A stretch of 50,253 nucleotides of DNA, taken from positions 1-50,253 of the forward strand of contig CAJXWZ010000036.1 of NCBI GenBank assembly GCA_913062815.1, given 5' to 3'. A program made the translations under genes and the position numbers. The notes below the pieces were generated by a model that saw nothing but the letters and a program-made list of their open reading frames with translations, made no database searches and had not been told where the DNA came from. This stretch comes from an uncultured Colwellia sp. (GTDB taxonomy: Bacteria; Pseudomonadota; Gammaproteobacteria; Enterobacterales; Alteromonadaceae). Positions 26,043 through 36,659 of the stretch are shown here, piece by piece; positions within the stretch are counted from its first letter, which is position 1; the number at the start of each line of letters is the position of its first letter.

Positions 26043-26074
26043 GAAGCTAGCAAACTATCTACTTTGCTAGCTTC
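26043..26074. terminator. Terminator-like hairpin between gpx and lysC
   Basis: Perfect 12-bp stem GAAGCTAGCAAA (26043-26054) and TTTGCTAGCTTC (26063-26074) between convergent genes. No long T run, so it may depend on the stem alone or act with Rho. Confidence 0.5.
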
Positions 26075-26087
26075 AAACACTATACTG

Positions 26088-27479
26088 CTAAACGAATAAC
26101 TCACTATGCAGCTTTTCAACAACATGATTTGCGTCTTGTTCGTCAACTAAAAAGCATAAGTTGTTCGCACTTGCACCATGACAAATTAAGCGGATATTAA
26201 TATCATTTATGGTTTGGAAAATACTTTGACCAATCCCCTTAGCGCAATCCAAACCATTACCTATAACAGCCACGAGGGATAAACCATGCTCTACGCTTAC
26301 CTCACAAAGCTGCTCTAACTCTTTTACCACCGTTGAGGTTAATAACGACTGTGTTGAGCCACTTGGGTTGTCAAACGTTAATGCGACACTGATTTCACTG
26401 GTAGTAATTAAATCTACACTCAGTTCATGCTTAGCTAAAATGCCGAAAACTTGCGCCAAAAAGCCACTAGCATGTAACATGGCTGGGCTTTTAACGGTGA
26501 CTAGAGTTTGTTCTCGTCTCAAGGCAATCGAGCGATAGGTAGGATTAGAGTCAACAGACTGCTTTATTTGTGTACCACCCTTTTCAGGCTCTTTCGAAGA
26601 GCCAACAAACACCGGTATATTTTGACGCATAGCAGGAATCAAGGTAGCGGGATGTAAAATCTTTGCCCCAAAAGTAGCCATTTCAGCTGCTTCGCCAAAA
26701 CTAATTTCTTTAATAGCACGCGCCTGCTCTGTGATGCGCGGGTCGGTCGTAAAAATACCTACAACGTCGGTCCAAATAGCCAAATTATCAGCACCAAGGG
26801 CTTCGGCAAGTAAAGCAGCACTATAATCAGAGCCGCCTCGACCTAATGTTGTCGTTTCACCTAAGCCATCTTGACCAATAAAGCCTTGGGTAACCAACAC
26901 TTGTTGCGATAACTTAGGTGCTAGTAGTTTACGAGTTGCTGCAGATAACTGCTCAATATCAACCACGGCTTTGCCGTATAGACTATTAGTTTTCATCACT
27001 TGCTGAACATTAAAGTAAGCACTATTAACACCAATAGATATCAACACTTGCGCAAATATTCGTGAACTAAACTGTTCACCAAAGGCAAGGATAGCATCCC
27101 CTTGCTTAACACTATATTGCTGTGACTGTCTTAATGTATGGCTTGATAACTCATCTAATAACCCGTTGATTTCAGCATTTAAACTGCTTTCAACTTCAGC
27201 AGATAAATGCTGCGTTATATTGAATTGAATGGTACGAATATTAGTAATAATTTCCGTTTGTTCTTCAAGTGTTACTGCTTCTTGGCTTAAACGTACTAAG
27301 TAATTGGTAACCCCAGCACTTGCGGAAACAACCACTAGACGATTATTGCTATTGCTTTTAATAATTTGAGCACAACGTAGCATAGCTTGATAATCTGCGA
27401 CACTGGTTCCGCCAAATTTAGAGACCGTATAAGACGCATTTTGGCTAGTTTGTGATTGAGGTATTTCTTTTTCTAACAT
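26088..27479 (-). CDS. lysC: Lysine-sensitive aspartate kinase III
   Basis: 463 residues, a monofunctional aspartokinase without a fused homoserine dehydrogenase. It phosphorylates aspartate, the first step towards lysine, threonine and methionine. The kinase signature VSKFGGTSVADY (about 19-30), VVVSASAGVTNYL (about 49-61), TTLGRGGSDYSAAL (about 211-224) and WTDVVGIFTTDPR (about 236-248) are followed by tandem ACT domains (after about 320) that bind lysine. The AGGAAG ribosome site lies 7 bp before the ATG and is complementary to a leader segment (see the riboswitch). Expression is therefore expected to fall when lysine is abundant. Confidence 0.95.
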   Translation of the reverse strand: MLEKEIPQSQTSQNASYTVSKFGGTSVADYQAMLRCAQIIKSNSNNRLVVVSASAGVTNYLVRLSQEAVTLEEQTEIITNIRTIQFNITQHLSAEVESSLNAEINGLLDELSSHTLRQSQQYSVKQGDAILAFGEQFSSRIFAQVLISIGVNSAYFNVQQVMKTNSLYGKAVVDIEQLSAATRKLLAPKLSQQVLVTQGFIGQDGLGETTTLGRGGSDYSAALLAEALGADNLAIWTDVVGIFTTDPRITEQARAIKEISFGEAAEMATFGAKILHPATLIPAMRQNIPVFVGSSKEPEKGGTQIKQSVDSNPTYRSIALRREQTLVTVKSPAMLHASGFLAQVFGILAKHELSVDLITTSEISVALTFDNPSGSTQSLLTSTVVKELEQLCEVSVEHGLSLVAVIGNGLDCAKGIGQSIFQTINDINIRLICHGASANNLCFLVDEQDANHVVEKLHSELFV

Positions 27480-27610
27480 GAGTAATCTTCCTAAGTGCCG
27501 TGATTCATCATCTGAGAATAAATCACTCGCTTATTAATACAGGAAGAGCATGACTGAGTAGTTTGATAGGCTTTGTGTTTATATAAAAAAAGACACAAGC
27601 AAAGATAACT

Positions 27611-27816
27611 TTTTCAGCCAGAAGCTCTCCACCTTAACCTTTACAGGCTTTTTAATCAGGTGACAGCCCTAAGGATTCAGCCTTAGTAACCGAGTATTAA
27701 CAGCCACAATGGTAATACTCTCGGCGATAAACTCCCTCAATAACGTTTATTGGAATGTGGTTCCTAATACCTTACGGTATAACGTTATCTACCTAGTTAT
27801 CGCTCCTCTTCTGGTG
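27611..27816 (-). promoter_or_regulatory. Lysine riboswitch (L-box) upstream of lysC
   Basis: On the minus strand the leader shows the L-box consensus in order: CCAGAAGAGGAGCG (P1 5' strand), GAGGGAGTTTATCGCCGAG, AAGGCTGAATCC, GGGCTGTCACC, and GGTGGAGAGCTTCTGGCTGA (P1 3' strand). P1 pairs CCAGAAG (27808-27814 on plus) with CTTCTGG (27618-27624 on plus). It closely follows the E. coli lysC riboswitch. Downstream, TCTTCCT (minus of 27541-27547) can pair with the lysC ribosome site AGGAAGA (minus of 27486-27492), a likely translational switch. Confidence 0.95.
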
Positions 27817-27885
27817 TCACTAATATAATTCAAACCATATTTGAGCAACTGCTCTATTAAACAATAATTACAACACAATTGCAAT

Positions 27886-27901
27886 AGACTTTTAGACGTC
27901 T
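27886..27901. promoter_or_regulatory. Possible MetJ operator (two adjacent met boxes)
   Basis: AGACTTTT (27886-27893) directly abuts AGACGTCT (27894-27901), which is the exact MetJ consensus. The 8-bp tandem spacing is the one MetJ needs. It lies about 70-85 bp upstream of the riboswitch. Two boxes can occur by chance in AT-rich DNA, so confidence is low. Confidence 0.35.
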
Positions 27902-28078
27902 ATGTTAATATTACTTGGCTTTAAACATCTATTCTTAGCTGAACATGGCGTGCCAAGCTATTGCATCATTTAGTAAAGTTTAGCGATAGAGCAAGTTTAA
28001 ATGATTTAACAGCTAGGCCCACGCCATTTTGCCAAACTTTTGTTATAGTTAAATAAATGCAGCAAGCCGATTAGGTTA

Positions 28079-28867
28079 ATGACAGTAACCACTTTGAATT
28101 TTATGAATTTATTTCTACTTAAAAAAATCATTTCAGTTTTGATAATGCCCATTAATCTAGTATTGATTTTATTACTATTTTCCCTTTTTTATTTTAAGAA
28201 GCGCCCAAGGGCAAGCTTTAAATGTTTAATATCAGCATTGTTATTGTTATTAGTTTCGGCAATGCCAGTTGTCTCCGATAAATTCATGGTTACTATTGAA
28301 GATAATTACTCAGCATTTACTCATTCAAGTACACCTATTGACTACATTATTGTGCTAGGAAACTGGCATAGCCCCAATGCAGAGTTACCGGTAACTAGCC
28401 AACTAAGTGTCGCTTCATTGCAAAGACTGGTCGAAGTTATTAGAGTTTATAATCTCCACCCTGAAGCTAAAATTATAACTTCTGGTCATCACAATAGAGA
28501 CAATGTTTCCAATGCGCAAAAAATGAAACAATCATTAGTGCTGTTAGGTGTGCCAGAAGAGAAAATAATCACTGAAAATTTCCCCAAAGATACTGAGGAA
28601 GAAGCGCAGTTGATTAGCCCAAGAGTACTAGGAAGTGAAGTAGTATTAGTAACTAATGCTGATCATATGCCCAGAGCAATAAAGTATTTTCAGGCCCATG
28701 GCGTAGACCCTATCCCAGCCCCAACCGGCTTTTGGGTTAAAAATATCAACAGTCCTAAAAATTGGAACTATTATATTCCCAGTAGTAAAAAATTAGAGCA
28801 AACAACCATCGCCTGGTATGAAAGCGTTGGTAGATTTGTTCAATGGCTGAAAGCGTTGGTATTTTAA
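28079..28867 (+). CDS. elyC: ElyC-like envelope biogenesis protein (YdcF/DUF218 family)
   Basis: 262 residues. Two N-terminal membrane helices (about 16-35 LLLFSLF-type segment and 50-67) precede a DUF218 domain: IDYIIVLGNWH (about 87-97), EAKIITSGHHNRDNVS (about 128-143) and VVLVTNADHMPRAIKYFQAH (about 190-209). E. coli ElyC affects peptidoglycan and lipid-carrier metabolism at low temperature. The ATG at 28079 has an AGG site; the ATG at 28103 (MNLFLLKKI) matches the homologue's start better and may be the true one. Single gene followed by a strong terminator. Confidence 0.75.
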   Translation: MTVTTLNFMNLFLLKKIISVLIMPINLVLILLLFSLFYFKKRPRASFKCLISALLLLLVSAMPVVSDKFMVTIEDNYSAFTHSSTPIDYIIVLGNWHSPNAELPVTSQLSVASLQRLVEVIRVYNLHPEAKIITSGHHNRDNVSNAQKMKQSLVLLGVPEEKIITENFPKDTEEEAQLISPRVLGSEVVLVTNADHMPRAIKYFQAHGVDPIPAPTGFWVKNINSPKNWNYYIPSSKKLEQTTIAWYESVGRFVQWLKALVF

Positions 28868-28886
28868 CGCTAAATAAGTATAAAAA

Positions 28887-28917
28887 AACCAGAGTAGTGT
28901 TTAACTTTACTCTGGTT
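28887..28917. terminator. Bidirectional terminator between elyC and icd
   Basis: Perfect 10-bp stem AACCAGAGTA (28887-28896) and TACTCTGGTT (28908-28917); T-rich downstream on plus (CTTCCTCTTTT) and an A run upstream giving T7 on minus. It serves the convergent elyC and icd genes. Confidence 0.85.
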
Positions 28918-28939
28918 CTTCCTCTTTTCTAATAGTAGA

Positions 28940-30190
28940 TTACATATGTTCTATAATGCAATCACCAAATTGTGAACAAGTCACCAAGGTTGCATCATCC
29001 ATTAAACGTTCAAAATCATAGGTAACTGTTTTAGCGCCAATAGCACCTGACATACCTTTCAATAATAAATCAGCCGCTTCCACCCAACCTATATGTCTTA
29101 ACATCATTTCTGCTGATAAAATTACTGAGCCAGGGTTTACTTTATTTTTACCTGCATATTTTGGCGCTGTACCATGAGTCGCTTCAAAAATGGCTACCTC
29201 ATCATTTAGGTTAGCACCTGGTGCAATACCAATACCGCCAACCTGTGCAGCCAGAGCATCGGACAAATAATCACCATTTAAGTTAAGGGTAGCGATAACG
29301 CTATACTCCGCAGGGCGCAGCAATATTTGCTGTAACATGGCATCAGCAATAACATCCTTGATAATGATTTCTTTTCCGGTTTTAGGATGCTTAATTCGAC
29401 ACCATGGGCCACCATCAATAAGTTCAGCGCCAAACTCTTCACAAGCAAGCTCATATCCCCAATCTTTAAAGGCACCCTCAGTAAATTTCATAATATTACC
29501 CTTGTGTACCAAGGTTACTGAGTCTCTATTATTATCGATAGCATATTGAATTGCTTGACGAACTAAACGCTGCGTACCTTCTTTAGACACTGGCTTAATA
29601 CCAATACCACAGTTTTCAGTAAAGCGTATTTTTGTCACGCCCATTTCTTCTGTCAAAAATGTAATAACTTTTTTGGCACTATCAGTGCCTGCTTGATATT
29701 CTACACCAGCATAAATATCTTCGGTGTTTTCACGGAAAATCACCATATCAACTTCACAAGGCTTCTTAACAGGGCTTGGAACACCAGTGAACCATTGTAC
29801 TGGTCGCTGGCAAACATATAGATCTAGAATTTGACGTAAAGCAACATTAAGCGAACGCATGCCACCACCTACAGGTGTGGTTAATGGCCCTTTAATGCCC
29901 ACTTTATATTCTTTGAACATTTCTAGCGTTTCATCAGGTAACCAAGTTTCAGAGTCATATACTTGAGTAGCTTTTTCGCCAGCATATACTTCCATCCAGG
30001 CAATTTTTTTATCATTTCCATAAGCTTTATTGACCGCAGCATCAACAACTTTAATCATGGGCGGAGTTACATCAATACCAATACCGTCACCCTCAATGAA
30101 AGGAATGATAGGGTTATTTGGTACTAATAATTTGCCATTAGATACGGTAATTTTATCACCTGAACTGGGAATTGAGATTTTACTTGTCAT
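28940..30190 (-). CDS. icd: Isocitrate dehydrogenase (NADP+)
   Basis: 416 residues from ATG at 30190, matching E. coli Icd; the frame is open 26 codons further but AGGAG lies 8 bp before this ATG and the homologous N-terminus ([19 protein letters not shown]) starts here. It decarboxylates isocitrate to 2-oxoglutarate. Conserved motifs: [17 protein letters not shown] (about 29-45), substrate serine in [12 protein letters not shown] (about 109-120), [16 protein letters not shown] (about 152-167) and [19 protein letters not shown] (about 334-352, coenzyme-binding). Confidence 0.96.
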   Translation of the reverse strand: MTSKISIPSSGDKITVSNGKLLVPNNPIIPFIEGDGIGIDVTPPMIKVVDAAVNKAYGNDKKIAWMEVYAGEKATQVYDSETWLPDETLEMFKEYKVGIKGPLTTPVGGGMRSLNVALRQILDLYVCQRPVQWFTGVPSPVKKPCEVDMVIFRENTEDIYAGVEYQAGTDSAKKVITFLTEEMGVTKIRFTENCGIGIKPVSKEGTQRLVRQAIQYAIDNNRDSVTLVHKGNIMKFTEGAFKDWGYELACEEFGAELIDGGPWCRIKHPKTGKEIIIKDVIADAMLQQILLRPAEYSVIATLNLNGDYLSDALAAQVGGIGIAPGANLNDEVAIFEATHGTAPKYAGKNKVNPGSVILSAEMMLRHIGWVEAADLLLKGMSGAIGAKTVTYDFERLMDDATLVTCSQFGDCIIEHM

Positions 30191-30423
30191 AAAGCGCTCT
30201 CCTAATTGGAAGAATAGACATCGAACAATGCCTATGAAATATATATAAGAAACAAAATGATAAATCAATTGATATTGTCATAAATATAATTTTAATTATT
30301 TCAATAACGATTGTTCATCTCATGATTTAAGCCTTGTTTTTGATTAAAGTAAAGTAAAAAGAGCAAATACACTAATCACTAAGCTGTGATATTGAATATT
30401 AAATTGATGAATAATGACCATAT
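30191..30423. other. icd upstream region; no gene
   Basis: AT-rich intergenic DNA holding the icd promoter (minus strand). I see no distinct operator or small gene in it. Confidence 0.5.
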
Positions 30424-30457
30424 AAAAAAAGGCTAAGCTTTTAAAGCTTAGCCTTTA
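30424..30457 (-). terminator. Rho-independent terminator after pntB
   Basis: Perfect stem of about 13 bp, AAAGGCTAAGCTT / AAGCTTAGCCTTT around a TTAA centre; preceded on plus by AAAA, giving a T run on the minus strand. Confidence 0.9.
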
Positions 30458-30494
30458 ACAATTACTGACCTGTTTTTACAAACATATAAACCTA

Positions 30495-31886
30495 CTATAG
30501 CGCTCTGAAAATTTGCTCTGTTGTTTCTTTAGCATCGCCAAATAACATCTGTGTGTTATCTTTAAAGAACAAGGGGTTTTGTACACCTGCATAACCTGTG
30601 CTCATAGAACGCTTAAATACCACTACTTCTTTGGCATTCCACACTTCAAGTACGGGCATACCCGCAATTGGGCTATTAGGATCTTCTGCGGCTGACGGGT
30701 TTACCGTATCGTTAGCGCCAATAACGAGTACTACATCGGTTTCAGGAAAGTCGTCATTAATTTCATCCATGCCTAACACAATATCATAAGGCACTTTTGC
30801 TTCTGCCAGAAGGACATTCATATGACCAGGAAGGCGACCGGCAACGGGGTGAATGGCAAAGCGTACCTTAATGCCTTTATTGATTAATTGCTGCGTCATT
30901 TCATAAACAGGGTACTGTGCTTGAGCTACTGCCATACCGTAACCTGGCGCAATTACAACTGATTTTGCGCTACGCAATAAGTCGGCGACGGCTTCTGCTT
31001 GTACTTCTCTGTGCTCACCATAGTCTTTATCTTCATCTATGATCACCTCAGTACCAAAACCACCGGCAATCACACTGATAAATGAACGATTCATCGCCTT
31101 ACACATAATATAAGATAATATAGCACCAGAAGAGCCTACTAACGCCCCAGTAATAATTAATAAATCATTACTTAGCATAAAGCCCGCTGCTGCTGCTGCC
31201 CAGCCAGAATAAGAGTTTAGCATTGACACAACCACTGGCATATCTGCACCACCAATAGAGGCAACCAAATGCCAACCAAACACCAAAGCAATTATCGTCA
31301 TTAAAAATAAAGAAAAATTTGAACCGCCATCTTGTACAAACATTATCATTAAGATGAATGAAGCAACGCCAGCGGCTAAGTTCATTTTATGGCGATGAGG
31401 TAACATTAACGCGCTTGAACTTATTGCACCACGCAACTTGCCAAAAGCAACAATTGACCCAGTAAAAGTGACGGCACCAATAAAAACACCTAAGAATATT
31501 TCAGTCAAATGAATGTTCATTGCCACTTGTTGTGCTGAAGTAATAATTACGTTGTGTCCTGCATCAAAGTAACTATTAAAACCAACTAACACTGCAGCCA
31601 AACCAACAAAACTATGCAATATCGCAACAAGCTCAGGCATTTGTGTCATTTCAACTTTATTGGCTAATCTAAGCCCAATACCCGAGCCAATCACCATAGC
31701 AACAATAATAACGAGCACATTAGATACTCGGGGATCAAGAATGGTAGTCAGTAAAGCGATGGCCATTCCTACCATACCGAATAAATTACCTTGTTTTGCT
31801 GTTTCTTGTTTACTTAAGCCAGCTAAACTAAATATAAAGAACAAAGCGGCAACCACATAAGCTGCACTGATAAAACCGTAAGACAT
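30495..31886 (-). CDS. pntB: NAD(P) transhydrogenase subunit beta
   Basis: 463 residues. An integral membrane subunit of the proton-translocating transhydrogenase, which makes NADPH from NADH at the cost of the proton gradient. The N-terminal half has about nine membrane helices (for example [20 protein letters not shown]). The C-terminal NADP-binding domain III shows [16 protein letters not shown] (about 310-325), [20 protein letters not shown] (about 345-364) and [14 protein letters not shown] (about 393-406). It starts 10 bp after pntA. Confidence 0.96.
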   Translation of the reverse strand: MSYGFISAAYVVAALFFIFSLAGLSKQETAKQGNLFGMVGMAIALLTTILDPRVSNVLVIIVAMVIGSGIGLRLANKVEMTQMPELVAILHSFVGLAAVLVGFNSYFDAGHNVIITSAQQVAMNIHLTEIFLGVFIGAVTFTGSIVAFGKLRGAISSSALMLPHRHKMNLAAGVASFILMIMFVQDGGSNFSLFLMTIIALVFGWHLVASIGGADMPVVVSMLNSYSGWAAAAAGFMLSNDLLIITGALVGSSGAILSYIMCKAMNRSFISVIAGGFGTEVIIDEDKDYGEHREVQAEAVADLLRSAKSVVIAPGYGMAVAQAQYPVYEMTQQLINKGIKVRFAIHPVAGRLPGHMNVLLAEAKVPYDIVLGMDEINDDFPETDVVLVIGANDTVNPSAAEDPNSPIAGMPVLEVWNAKEVVVFKRSMSTGYAGVQNPLFFKDNTQMLFGDAKETTEQIFRAL

Positions 31887-31896
31887 GTACCTTCCC

Positions 31897-33435
31897 CTAC
31901 TTACTAAACATTTTTAACATACGACTAGTTACTTTAAAGCCACCAACAATATTTATGGTGGCGACTAAAGTAGCTAATGCTGCCAGTATTTGTACCAGAG
32001 TGTTGTCCGAGCCAATTTGCAATAAAGCTCCTACCACTATGATGCCAGAGATTGCGTTGGTAACACTCATCAGGGGCGTATGCAAAGAATGACTAACATT
32101 CCAAACCACGTAATAACCAATAACACAAGCAAGTACAAACACGGTGAAATGAGTGAGAAAATCAGCAGGAGCTACACTTGCCACCCAGCCAAATAAAGCG
32201 ACACCAGCCGCCATAAAAGCATATTTTTTGGTTGGGTTGTCAGGCACTTCTTCAATGATGATTTCAGGTTTAATCTTTGCTTTGGGTGATGGCGTTGGCG
32301 CCGCACTGACTTGTATAGGCGGCGGTGGGAAAGTCACCTCTTGGTCTTTTACTACCGTCATATTTCTGATGACAACATCGTCAAAGTCGATATTTAGCGT
32401 GCCGTCTTTTTCTTTACAAAGTAGCTTAGCTAAATTGACTAAATTATTTGCATAAAGTTGAGAGGACTGATTAGGCAAACGTGAAACAAGATCGGTATAA
32501 CCTATCACTTTAACATCATGCGCATTCACAACTTTACCTGCTTGCGTACACTCACAGTTACCACCACCGCCAGCCGCTAAATCAACAATTACGCTACCCG
32601 CTTTCATCGACTCAACCATTTTTTCGGTAATAAGTTTTGGCGCTGGTTTTCCAGGAATCATTGCGGTAGTTATAATAATATCAACGTCTTTTGCTTGCTC
32701 AGCGAACAGCGCCATTTCAGCGTCAATAAACGCTTTACTCATTTCTTTAGCGTAACCATCACCGGAGCCGGTGTCTTCTGGCTCTTCATAATCAAGCTCA
32801 AGAAACTCTGCTCCCATGCTTTCAATTTGCTCTTTCACTTCAGGACGGGTATCAAATGCACGTACAATTGCCCCTAAACTACTTGCGGTACCAATAGCAG
32901 CCAAACCCGCAACACCTGCTCCGATGATCATGATTTTTGCGGGTGGCATTTTTCCTGCCGCGGTAATTTGGCCAGTAAAGAATCGACCAAAATTATGTGA
33001 AGCTTCAATTACAGCACGATAACCGGCAATATTCGCCATCGAACTTAGTGCATCCATTGACTGTGAACGCGTCATGCGCGGCACCATTTCCATGGCTAAA
33101 GTAGTGATTGATTTAGCACGGAGTGCTTCTAGTAACTCAGGGCTTTGCGCCGGAGCAATAAAGCCAATCAGGCTAGCACCTTCATTCATTAACTCAACTT
33201 CTTCCAAAGTTGGTGCGTTCACTTTAAAGATAATATCACTCTGCCAACATTTCTTTTTAGCAACTATTTCTGCAGCGTTACTACTATATTCTTCATCAGT
33301 AAAACTTGCTTTGGTACCTGCACCTTTTTGTACTTGTACGGTAAAACCTAATTTGATTAATGCGCTAGTAGAGCTTGGTGAGCCGGCAACACGGTTCTCA
33401 CCTTTTAGCGACTCTTTAGGAATGCCAATGATCAT
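31897..33435 (-). CDS. pntA: NAD(P) transhydrogenase subunit alpha
   Basis: 512 residues, the full single-chain alpha subunit. The NAD(H)-binding domain I includes [18 protein letters not shown] (about 2-19), the Rossmann loop [20 protein letters not shown] (about 169-188) and [11 protein letters not shown]. After a Pro/Lys-rich linker (about 385-400) come four membrane helices (about 405-510). It is the first gene of the pntAB operon, with its promoter in the 286 bp up to the DMT transporter gene. Confidence 0.96.
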   Translation of the reverse strand: MIIGIPKESLKGENRVAGSPSSTSALIKLGFTVQVQKGAGTKASFTDEEYSSNAAEIVAKKKCWQSDIIFKVNAPTLEEVELMNEGASLIGFIAPAQSPELLEALRAKSITTLAMEMVPRMTRSQSMDALSSMANIAGYRAVIEASHNFGRFFTGQITAAGKMPPAKIMIIGAGVAGLAAIGTASSLGAIVRAFDTRPEVKEQIESMGAEFLELDYEEPEDTGSGDGYAKEMSKAFIDAEMALFAEQAKDVDIIITTAMIPGKPAPKLITEKMVESMKAGSVIVDLAAGGGGNCECTQAGKVVNAHDVKVIGYTDLVSRLPNQSSQLYANNLVNLAKLLCKEKDGTLNIDFDDVVIRNMTVVKDQEVTFPPPPIQVSAAPTPSPKAKIKPEIIIEEVPDNPTKKYAFMAAGVALFGWVASVAPADFLTHFTVFVLACVIGYYVVWNVSHSLHTPLMSVTNAISGIIVVGALLQIGSDNTLVQILAALATLVATINIVGGFKVTSRMLKMFSK

Positions 33436-33721
33436 AAAACACCTTTAAACAGTTGATAAAAAAGACTAACTGTTTAATGTTTTACCATTTATAGCTTTAT
33501 TTTTAAACATTCATTTTGAAATAAATTATGCCAAAGTTGCGAAGTAAACCACTAGTTAATTGGCATCACTTGAATTTACCTGTTGATAACTTTCTTAATT
33601 TTTGTTGGCAAATAGCTTGGTTTATAATCCCGACAGGAACAAAAGACAAGTGAACTTTAAACTGGCTTAGCTATTTTTAGAAAGAAATGAATATCGAGTA
33701 GAAATCTCACGGGAATAAGAA

Positions 33722-34594
33722 TTACCTACCTTGACTAACCGACCAAGTTTCGAAAAGCGCGGCACTGACCACTAATATACCACCGATAATAGTTAATACA
33801 TTCACTCGTTCATTTAAGAGTAAAAATGCTAGCACACTGCCGTAGAGCGGTTGAAGACATGCGATAAGCCCTGCAGTTGTTGCCGATAAATAGCGCAAAG
33901 ATGAAGCAAATAAGGCATGAGGCATTGCAGTGAAAAAAACACCGACTAATAAAATCAATATCCAATCATTATTACTCACTTGCATTGGAGGTACTTCAAC
34001 AAACAAACCTAGCATGATAAATGCTACTAGTGTTTGATAAAGCATGGTATGCGGTCCAGTATAATGACTGAAATAATTTTTATGGAGGATATTTCTTAAG
34101 GCAAAGAAAAATGCCGACGTTACCCCGGTAGCGATCCCTAACGTTATCTGATTGCCGAGATTTACTTCAGGAATAAGTAAGAAGATACCAAAGAGCACAA
34201 CTACGGCAATAACAATATCTTTAGTTTGAGGTAAGCTTTTCACCTTAACTTTACTTAGCAGTGGCTCCAAAAAAACGGTAATCACTGGGTAGGTAAAAAA
34301 AGCAATAATACCAATGGTTACACCAGCCATTTGCATGCCAGCAAAATAAGTGACCCAATGTATACCAACAACAATACCCAGTACGATTGCAATGCCATAA
34401 TCTTTTGCACTGGCAAGGGTGATTTTTTTCTTTTGTAGTGTTAAGAGTATAAACAAAACTATGGCAGCAACACCGGTACGATAAACGGTAATATCTAGTG
34501 CAGACAAGCCAATAAGCTTAGAGAATAACGCAGTACCACCAAAAAGTAGCACTGACATGTGTAAAAACAAAAGACTTTGTTGTTGCGTTTTCAT
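33722..34594 (-). CDS. EamA-family drug/metabolite transporter (DMT)
   Basis: 290 residues. About ten membrane helices arranged as two EamA repeats (roughly 5-140 and 150-285), with helix ends such as LLNERVNVLTIIGGILVVSA, typical of the C-terminal repeat. An inner-membrane exporter of small molecules or amino acids; substrate unknown. It stands alone on the minus strand between ycgN and pntA. Confidence 0.85.
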   Translation of the reverse strand: MKTQQQSLLFLHMSVLLFGGTALFSKLIGLSALDITVYRTGVAAIVLFILLTLQKKKITLASAKDYGIAIVLGIVVGIHWVTYFAGMQMAGVTIGIIAFFTYPVITVFLEPLLSKVKVKSLPQTKDIVIAVVVLFGIFLLIPEVNLGNQITLGIATGVTSAFFFALRNILHKNYFSHYTGPHTMLYQTLVAFIMLGLFVEVPPMQVSNNDWILILLVGVFFTAMPHALFASSLRYLSATTAGLIACLQPLYGSVLAFLLLNERVNVLTIIGGILVVSAALFETWSVSQGR

Positions 34595-34655
34595 AACGGT
34601 ATTGCAGTACTATTTAATGAGTTTTTGAAAGAAAGTTTATTTTTGAGTGTTGTTT

Positions 34656-35174
34656 TTAATCAAGATCATTGAGTGGCCAAATGACAATATAATCTTCAAA
34701 ATCTTCAAGCGCTACATCATCATCTTTAACGATTTTTCCTCGCACAGACATCCCGGCCTTATGCATCGCCGATTTTTTGCCTTTATGTAACAAGGGGTGC
34801 CAAGAGGGCATACCGCGACCTTCTTGCAATCGTCTATAAGTACAACTTGGCGGCATAAAAAACACATCGGCTAAATTATCTTGAGTTAATTGTACACAAT
34901 CAGGGACTAAGGTAGTCCTCTTTTCATACTGATTACATTGACATGTTTTTTCATTCAGCAGATGACAAGCAATATTTGAATAAATTAATTTTTCACCTGC
35001 TTTTAAGTGATCTGTAGGCAGCAATTCAGACTCTTCATCGGTGTCTTCATCATCAATAAACTTATTCAAGCAACATTTTGCGCAGCCATCACACAACGAT
35101 TCCCACTCTTGACGAGTCATTTGCGCCAAGGTCTTACTTTGCCAAAAAGGTGTGTTTTTTTCTGGGTTTGTCAT
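34656..35174 (-). CDS. ycgN: YcgN family cysteine cluster protein
   Basis: 172 residues, a UPF0260/CxxCxxCC protein. The cysteine cluster is visible as [12 protein letters not shown] (about 28-39) and [19 protein letters not shown] (about 68-86), with VPDCVQL further on, presumably binding zinc or an Fe-S cluster. Function unknown. It starts 15 bp after the lytic transglycosylase gene, within the ycgL-mltB-ycgN unit. Confidence 0.88.
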   Translation of the reverse strand: MTNPEKNTPFWQSKTLAQMTRQEWESLCDGCAKCCLNKFIDDEDTDEESELLPTDHLKAGEKLIYSNIACHLLNEKTCQCNQYEKRTTLVPDCVQLTQDNLADVFFMPPSCTYRRLQEGRGMPSWHPLLHKGKKSAMHKAGMSVRGKIVKDDDVALEDFEDYIVIWPLNDLD

Positions 35175-35189
35175 TTTATAAAGTACTTG

Positions 35190-36233
35190 TTAATTAATGG
35201 GTGGAAACTTAATTCGATCTGACAAATGTCCAACGGAGCTAACAAAATAGTATGATAAATTCCAATGCATTAAACTTTTATAATTATCATAAGCAAGATA
35301 GGCACGACCTTTTTCATCATCTGGAAAAACTAGTGCGGCTTTAATATCAACATTAGGCAGATTTGTGCCATCTGCCCGTCGTATACCCAGTGCTTGCCAC
35401 TGTGCTAAGGTTTTTTCAGTGTTAGACCATGCTTTTAACCAGTTTTTACGACTACCCGTGTTCTTAGGAATAGCTAATGAAATATCGAAATTGTGTGGCA
35501 GCTTAACTTGACGCCCCCAAGTTAATTCATCATCCCAGCCTTCTTTTTGCAAATAATTAGCCATTGAGGCAAAAATATCAACTTGGTTTTGCCAGATATC
35601 TTTTTTACCATCGCCATCACCATCGACAGCATAAGCAAGAAAAGAAGTCGGCATAAACTGATTTTGTCCCATAGCGCCAGCCCAAGAACCTTTCATATCC
35701 TCAATACCAATATGACCTTGTGCTAGAATAGTCAGTGCGGCCCACAATTGCTTCTTGAAAAAAGTCTCTCGTCTTCCTTCATAAGCAAGTGTTGATAAGG
35801 CAGAAACCACATTATAACTACCAGTGAACTTGCCAAAATTCGTTTCTAAGCCCCACAAGGCCACAATAAACCTTGGTTGTACATTATATTGATTACCTAT
35901 GTCCGTAAGTATGGTTTGATGCTTTTTATATAGAACCCGTGCTTTTTTAACTTTCCAACTGGGTACGCGTTTAGGTAAATAGGTATCTAACGTTTCAACT
36001 TTTTCAGGTTGCTTGCGATCCGCTTGTACAGCCCGCTTATGAAATTTCACTTTAGTGAAACTTGCCTCCACTAGGTCTTTCGAGAAACCTTGGGCTATTG
36101 CCTCTTCTTTTAAATCAGCCACATATTGACTAAAACCTTCTTCTGTCAATACTTTGGCTTGTACATTAGTGAACAGCGAAAAGAATATCGAGGTAGTTAA
36201 CAATACGGGCTGAACTATCTTAGTAAACTTCAT
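35190..36233 (-). CDS. Lytic murein transglycosylase (MltB family)
   Basis: 347 residues with signal peptide (VLLTTSIFFSLFTNVQA). It cleaves peptidoglycan to 1,6-anhydromuropeptides in the periplasm. The catalytic Glu is in VALWGLETNFGKFTGSYN (about 116-133); further family motifs are STLAYEGRRETFFKKQLWAA, GSWAGAMGQNQFMPTSFLAY (about 183-202) and DGDGDGKKDIW (about 205-215). No lipobox cysteine, so it is soluble periplasmic rather than a lipoprotein. Coupled to ycgL with a 2-bp gap. Confidence 0.92.
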   Translation of the reverse strand: MKFTKIVQPVLLTTSIFFSLFTNVQAKVLTEEGFSQYVADLKEEAIAQGFSKDLVEASFTKVKFHKRAVQADRKQPEKVETLDTYLPKRVPSWKVKKARVLYKKHQTILTDIGNQYNVQPRFIVALWGLETNFGKFTGSYNVVSALSTLAYEGRRETFFKKQLWAALTILAQGHIGIEDMKGSWAGAMGQNQFMPTSFLAYAVDGDGDGKKDIWQNQVDIFASMANYLQKEGWDDELTWGRQVKLPHNFDISLAIPKNTGSRKNWLKAWSNTEKTLAQWQALGIRRADGTNLPNVDIKAALVFPDDEKGRAYLAYDNYKSLMHWNLSYYFVSSVGHLSDRIKFPPIN

Positions 36234-36235
36234 GA

Positions 36236-36526
36236 CTACTCTCCCTGCTGATTTTGCTTATCCATTTGAGTTTTATGTTGTTTTAATAGATCTTCTTTCG
36301 GTGGTGGTAATTGTAAGTAATAGCCTTGCTCATTCAGGTTAGCTTTCACTTTTGCTAAGTTGGCAAAAGCTAGCTTTTCTTTAGTCGCGAGATTAGTCAA
36401 GGTAACTAACGTTGGTGTACCGAAAGTACCCATCAAGGCTTCGGGGACGGCTGAAAAATCATCACGTGTTTTAACAAATAGATACGTTTGTTGTTTTTTA
36501 GCGCTTTTATAAATGGCACATAGCAT
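36236..36526 (-). CDS. ycgL: YcgL domain-containing protein
   Basis: 96 residues, UPF0745. It shows the YcgL pattern MLCAIYKSAKKQQTYLFV (1-18), FSAVPEALMGTFGTPTLV (about 24-41) and ANLNEQGYYLQLPPPKEDLL (about 62-81). Function unknown. First gene of the three-gene ycgL-mltB-ycgN unit seen in related genomes. Confidence 0.92.
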   Translation of the reverse strand: MLCAIYKSAKKQQTYLFVKTRDDFSAVPEALMGTFGTPTLVTLTNLATKEKLAFANLAKVKANLNEQGYYLQLPPPKEDLLKQHKTQMDKQNQQGE

Positions 36527-36659
36527 AAGGGAGACCTATGAATTTTTTAAACAGATAATTATGAGTCATTAATATATCACGCACTCGTGTTGTTATGCGA
36601 TACAATGACACAATAAATTACATTACTCTTCAATATTTTTAATCCCATTAGGTAAAACA

